A stretch of DNA of 8,916 bases from NCBI GenBank assembly GCA_030619425.1, contig JAUXBJ010000041.1, positions 1 to 8,916 on the forward strand. The letters run 5' to 3'. Shown piece after piece: positions 5,755-8,916 of this stretch (the first letter of the stretch is position 1; each line of letters starts with the position of its first letter). The notes beneath the pieces are model-generated. The model did no database searches. It saw nothing but the letters and a program-made list of their open reading frames with translations, and was not told where the DNA came from. The stretch comes from a bacterium. Its GTDB lineage: Bacteria > Zixibacteria > MSB-5A5 > GN15 > FEB-12. The translations under genes were made by a program, and so were the position numbers.

Positions 5755-7110
5755 TCATTGCGCCTGAAACAGCTTCGAGATAGCTCGGAGATTCTTGTGG
5801 TGCGTGATCATGATTACGTGATCGCCGGCTTCGATCACCGTCTCGCCGCCGGGGAGGACCATGCGGTCCTCGCGAATCACGATACCGACGATGGAGCCTT
5901 TCTTAAGCTTGCCTGACATTTTCTTGATAGGCCGACCGGCGACATAACTATGCGCCTCAACATTGAACCGAACCGCCTCGATATCGACATCGGATAGTTG
6001 GACTACCGCTCCGATGTGACCACGGGAGATAATTTCCAGTATCTCTCTCGCTGTGGTCAGACGAGGATTAAGAACGTGATCGATGCCGATACTGTGGAAC
6101 AACTTGTCGTGGTGTGACTCAGTGGTGATGGCGACCACCTCGTGAGCCCCTTCCGACTTGGCCAGCAGCGCCGAGAGCATGTTATAGTCGGCGGCGTCGG
6201 AACAGGCGATGAAGAACGAAGCAGCATCGACATTGATATCACGCAGCACATCATGTTCAGTACAATCGCCGTGGATTACTTCCACTTTGTCGAACAAGGT
6301 CGCTGATTTTTCGGCGTGTTCGATATCGGGATCGACGAGCACTACTTTGTGGTCGGTTTTGTCGAGCGTTTCAGCCAGTTGTACGGTCGAGTACGAATCG
6401 CCGGTAACGATGATTTTCCGGTTCGGCTTGGATTGAACGCCGACCAACTCAAGAAACCTCTGAAGCGAGTCTCTTGGAAACAGGGAGTAGACTAAATCTC
6501 CGGGTTGAATCCGTTCGTCGCCGTCAGGGATGATACCGGTTCCATCACGAACCACCGCTGCAAACAGCACGTGATGAGGAGCTATCTCCTCACGAATCTC
6601 CCGCGGTGTCTTGCCGGCCAGCTCCATGGATTCAGTGATGCGGTAACCGCGCAACAGAATCCGACCGGATTCGAAGTTGGCCGACTCGATTGCATGCGGG
6701 GTCTCCACGAACTGAAGAATATGATCGGCCAGTACATTCTCGGGGTGAATCACCGATGTAATTCCGATCTTCTCCAGATCTACCGATGATCGCTCTCTGG
6801 CCAGGTCGCGGCTGCGCAGACGCGCAATCCGCCGACTGACTTTGTGCTGGGCGGCGAAGGCACAGACGACCATGTTTACTTCATCATTGGGCGTGACGGC
6901 CAGAACCATGTCGGCCTCGCCCAAACCGGCTTCCATCAGAACAGTCGGGGAAGAACCGGATCCGTTGATGATCTGCAAGTCTAACTTGCTTGATATCCGG
7001 CTGCACAACTCGGGGTCAACCTCGATCAAAGAGAGCTTGTGTTTGTCCTTGAGCAGATGTTCAGCCAGACTATAGCCGACGACACCGCCGCCGACGATCA
7101 GAATTCTCAT
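5755..7110 (-). CDS. trkA: Trk system potassium uptake regulatory protein TrkA
   Basis: This is the cytoplasmic gating subunit that binds nucleotides and assembles as a ring under TrkH. The 451 residues form two RCK units, the usual TrkA size. Unit 1 has an N-terminal Rossmann domain with an intact G7-G8-G9-V-V-G12 dinucleotide motif and an acidic E30 at the end of strand 2, then an RCK_C domain (about 140-222). Unit 2 starts at RKIIVTGDSYST (231-242), where the glycine motif is degenerate (G-x-S-x-x-T), although the acidic D260 is kept. It ends with a second RCK_C domain (about 368-450) containing VLPGGETVIEAGDHVIMI. The ATG at 7108-7110 is preceded by GGAG (minus strand, 7117-7120) with 6 bases between. 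It is the first gene of the trkA-trkH operon. No clear promoter was found upstream, where a large inverted repeat lies within 45 bases. Confidence 0.95.
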   Translation of the reverse strand: MRILIVGGGVVGYSLAEHLLKDKHKLSLIEVDPELCSRISSKLDLQIINGSGSSPTVLMEAGLGEADMVLAVTPNDEVNMVVCAFAAQHKVSRRIARLRSRDLARERSSVDLEKIGITSVIHPENVLADHILQFVETPHAIESANFESGRILLRGYRITESMELAGKTPREIREEIAPHHVLFAAVVRDGTGIIPDGDERIQPGDLVYSLFPRDSLQRFLELVGVQSKPNRKIIVTGDSYSTVQLAETLDKTDHKVVLVDPDIEHAEKSATLFDKVEVIHGDCTEHDVLRDINVDAASFFIACSDAADYNMLSALLAKSEGAHEVVAITTESHHDKLFHSIGIDHVLNPRLTTAREILEIISRGHIGAVVQLSDVDIEAVRFNVEAHSYVAGRPIKKMSGKLKKGSIVGIVIREDRMVLPGGETVIEAGDHVIMITHHKNLRAISKLFQAQ

Positions 7111-7152
7111 AAGATACTCCAGCCGGTTGTTGTTAACTCAATCTCCGGCCTT

Positions 7153-7303
7153 TAGCAGGTTGTTGGAAAAGTGATATTCCGGTCTTTGCGAGCGAAGCGC
7201 GGCAATCTCAAATTGTCATGGGGCAGCCACTTAGAGATTGCCACGGTCACGCGAAACGCGTGACCTCGCAATGACGATTGCGGCGTTTTTCAACACCCTG
7301 CTA
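7153..7303. repeat. Nested 151-bp inverted repeat element (MITE-like)
   Basis: The outer arms, TAGCAGGTTGTTGGAAAAG (7153-7171) and the reverse complement of 7285-7303, match at 16 of 19 positions. Inside are two oppositely oriented TTGCGAG...GGCAATCTC units, at 7182-7209 (+) and 7234-7276 (-). Their ends GGCAATCTC (7201-7209) and GAGATTGCC (7234-7242) pair perfectly. The right unit has a further perfect 9-bp hairpin, GGTCACGCG-aaa-CGCGTGACC (7245-7265). The whole could fold as one long structured arm. It encodes no protein and sits in the trkA leader region. Confidence 0.8.
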
Positions 7304-7371
7304 GTTTCGGTGGTAAATGTCTGCTCTGTCACCTTGATACGCAAACTTTTTCTTTGGGGGGCTGTTTGCTG

Positions 7372-7403
7372 CAAATGAGAAAGCCGGGCGCGCGCGCCCG
7401 GCT
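7372..7403 (-). terminator. Intrinsic terminator of the dockerin-like protein gene
   Basis: The 22-base perfect palindrome AGCCGGGCGCG/CGCGCCCGGCT (7382-7403) forms a very GC-rich hairpin. On the minus strand it is followed by a T-rich stretch reading TTTCTCATTT. It lies 28 bases beyond the stop codon of the minus-strand gene ending at 7432, so it should terminate that gene and separate it from trkA. Confidence 0.8.
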
Positions 7404-7431
7404 GCTCGTGCAGATTCGAGTCGTCAGATTA

Positions 7432-8916
7432 TCACTGACCGAACATATGTTCGATCAGCAACATCAGGTCGCTTATATCTACAGTACCGTTCTGGTCTAA
7501 GTCGGCTGTTTCCAGCAACTCAGGGGCTGGTCCGCCGGTGAAGAAGTAGTCGATCATGTAAACCAAGTCGCTGATATCGACGCTTCCGTCGAGGTTCAGA
7601 TCGCCCGAACGATGGCCGTGTATGGTCACGGTCGCGTCAAACAGGAACCACTCGCCGTCAAAGAACTCGCCGTAAACGTAATAAGTGTAAACGACCGAAT
7701 CCAGCAGCGCTTCAAACCGCGACAGGAAGTCGGCCACTGGGAAGTAGAACTGCACCGCCTCACCGTTGAAGCCGGGTGCCTCGGGTACTATCACAATCGA
7801 GTCGGTCGGTCCGAGGTTTGATTGATGCAGTGTGGCGTAGTTGAAGTCCTTGCCGCGAGGGTAATCTGCATCGTAACCGAAAGTGACCACGCCTTCCATC
7901 GGTTCGATGCTGTGAAGCATGATCATCAACATCGGAGAGGGTTCCACGATCGCCTTCAGAGGCGCAGTCGGGAGCGGCGAGCTGGCCAGAATGTACTTCA
8001 AGGCGGTTACGGACGCCAGCCGATCCGGTCCCTGGCCGACCGCCATTTTGATGAAGATGTATTGGCTATCACCTGGCATCATGGTTAACGGTCCACAGGT
8101 CCCCATCATTCGACGGTCGGCAGGGTTGAAATCAAGATCGCCAACTCCAGTGACTGGATCACCCGGTACTGCGTAGTGTGTCCCGTTCGGAAGTGGCGAG
8201 CCGTCGGCGTCCAGCCCGCGCATATAGTTGTACGACTCAATGAAGTCGTTCGGGTCGGTGCCATTGATGTACTTCTGAAACGACGTCATCGGCAGGTTCT
8301 TGAACCCCGGAAGATACCCACCGTCGAAGGCGGCGGAGTCCCACTCCGTACCTGGCACCACGGGGCCGTCCAATATCCTGAACCCTACCGCCGGTGGCTG
8401 GCTGCCGTAGTGACCGTCGTCGTCGTTGTCGCTGTTGTAACAATAGAACCGGTCGAGCATGGTGTCGCAGCCGACCAGATCATCTCCGGCATCCCCCAGA
8501 TCGGGATCGGACCAAAGTGAGATGTAAGCATCCTCGATAACGTTGCCGCCCTTGTTGTACAGTTTGTACTTCGTGTAGATGACGTTCTTCTCCGATATTA
8601 CGGCGTAAGTAATCGCGGTTGAGGGCGTAAAGGTGAAAGTGTCCGGCTCGATCGCCGATTTGGAGGTCAGTATTCTGAAGATAGTGCCCTGCTCCGGTAC
8701 GTCCTGCGTGAACGGAGGTGCATCACCACCATTCCAATTAATCAACACGGTTCTCGCGTTCACCTCGTCATCCAACTCGCCATAGCTGTACATTCCATCA
8801 AGCATATCCGCTTCGTTAACCAGGTATCCGGCTTCACCCGGTGACATATCGGTTGGATTGTACCAGTAGACCCAATCGGTGAACGGATCGTCGTCGGCGC
8901 CGGAGGCGGAATGCTC
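7432..8916 (-). CDS. Secreted-type protein of unknown function with C-terminal dockerin-like calcium-binding pair (5'-truncated)
   Basis: The frame is open to the window edge, so 494 C-terminal residues are visible and the start and any signal peptide lie outside. An internal ATG at 8847 is not a likely start because the upstream frame continues with similar composition (DPFTDWVYWYNPTD). The last 57 residues (7435-7605) form two EF-hand-like loops, DLNLDGSVDISD and DLDQNGTVDISD. Each has all dockerin type I ligand positions (1, 3, 5, 9, 12), joined through YMIDYFFTGGPAPELLE. Dockerins bind calcium and usually cohesin modules on partner proteins. The remaining part is rich in D, G, P, Y and N, with SDPDLGDAGDDLVGCDTMLD and beta-rich segments, as in extracellular proteins. 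I recall similar proteins in candidate Zixibacteria but know no function. No catalytic domain was recognised. It is transcribed on its own strand ahead of trkA, with a terminator between. Confidence 0.85.
   Translation of the reverse strand, partial: EHSASGADDDPFTDWVYWYNPTDMSPGEAGYLVNEADMLDGMYSYGELDDEVNARTVLINWNGGDAPPFTQDVPEQGTIFRILTSKSAIEPDTFTFTPSTAITYAVISEKNVIYTKYKLYNKGGNVIEDAYISLWSDPDLGDAGDDLVGCDTMLDRFYCYNSDNDDDGHYGSQPPAVGFRILDGPVVPGTEWDSAAFDGGYLPGFKNLPMTSFQKYINGTDPNDFIESYNYMRGLDADGSPLPNGTHYAVPGDPVTGVGDLDFNPADRRMMGTCGPLTMMPGDSQYIFIKMAVGQGPDRLASVTALKYILASSPLPTAPLKAIVEPSPMLMIMLHSIEPMEGVVTFGYDADYPRGKDFNYATLHQSNLGPTDSIVIVPEAPGFNGEAVQFYFPVADFLSRFEALLDSVVYTYYVYGEFFDGEWFLFDATVTIHGHRSGDLNLDGSVDISDLVYMIDYFFTGGPAPELLETADLDQNGTVDISDLMLLIEHMFGQ
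7435..7605 (-). other. Dockerin-like duplicated calcium-binding module (coding)
   Basis: The two half-repeats, GDLNLDGSVDISDLVYMIDY and ADLDQNGTVDISDLMLLIEH, align without gaps over the loop and following helix. Both keep D1, N/D3, D/N5, G6, D9 and D12 of the dockerin loop. The module is the extreme C-terminus of the protein, the usual location of a dockerin. Confidence 0.85.

Noticed and set aside
7612..8520. Plus-strand frames opposite the dockerin-like gene
   Set aside because: They are antisense shadows of a frame with clear dockerin motifs and a terminator on the minus strand.

Overview
The window looks like a bacterial chromosome segment from an uncultivated lineage. A secreted protein ends in a dockerin-like pair with the motif GDLNLDGSVDISDL...FTGGPAP. 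From memory this style is typical of candidate division Zixibacteria and relatives in the FCB superphylum. The intergenic gaps are full of short dispersed palindromic repeats, which I also associate with such genomes. This placement is inference from protein style; there is no rRNA or other taxonomic marker here.

Left part (1-1482, + strand): the 3' part of a metallophosphoesterase gene broken by an in-frame TAG, then a short gene for a lysine-rich histone H1-like protein with a C-terminal SWIB domain. That gene has a good ribosome binding site and ends at a textbook intrinsic terminator (1451-1482).

Repeat-rich gap (1483-2285): no credible gene. It holds several palindromes, a 33-bp direct repeat, a 20-bp tandem array apparently grown from the end of a dispersed repeat, and a 12-bp perfect hairpin. 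A sigma70-like promoter (2286-2314) then leads into asnS (2367-3764, + strand), a complete class II asparaginyl-tRNA synthetase.

A second repeat-bearing gap (3765-4134) separates asnS from a convergent two-gene operon on the - strand, trkA (7110-5755) then trkH (5733-4135), 21 bp apart. Together they encode a Trk/Ktr-type potassium uptake system: a membrane ion-conducting subunit and its cytoplasmic nucleotide-binding gating subunit.

A third gap (7111-7431) holds a nested 151-bp inverted repeat and a - strand terminator belonging to the last gene. That gene (7432-8916, - strand, 5' end outside the window) encodes a secreted-type protein of unknown function with a complete dockerin-like calcium-binding pair at its C-terminus.

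I see no tRNA, rRNA, CRISPR array, intact mobile element or defence cassette, and no convincing undescribed multi-gene system. The points most worth a second look are the SWIB/H1-like fusion, the amber codon beside the altered GNH motif, the nested repeat elements and the dockerin-like secreted protein.
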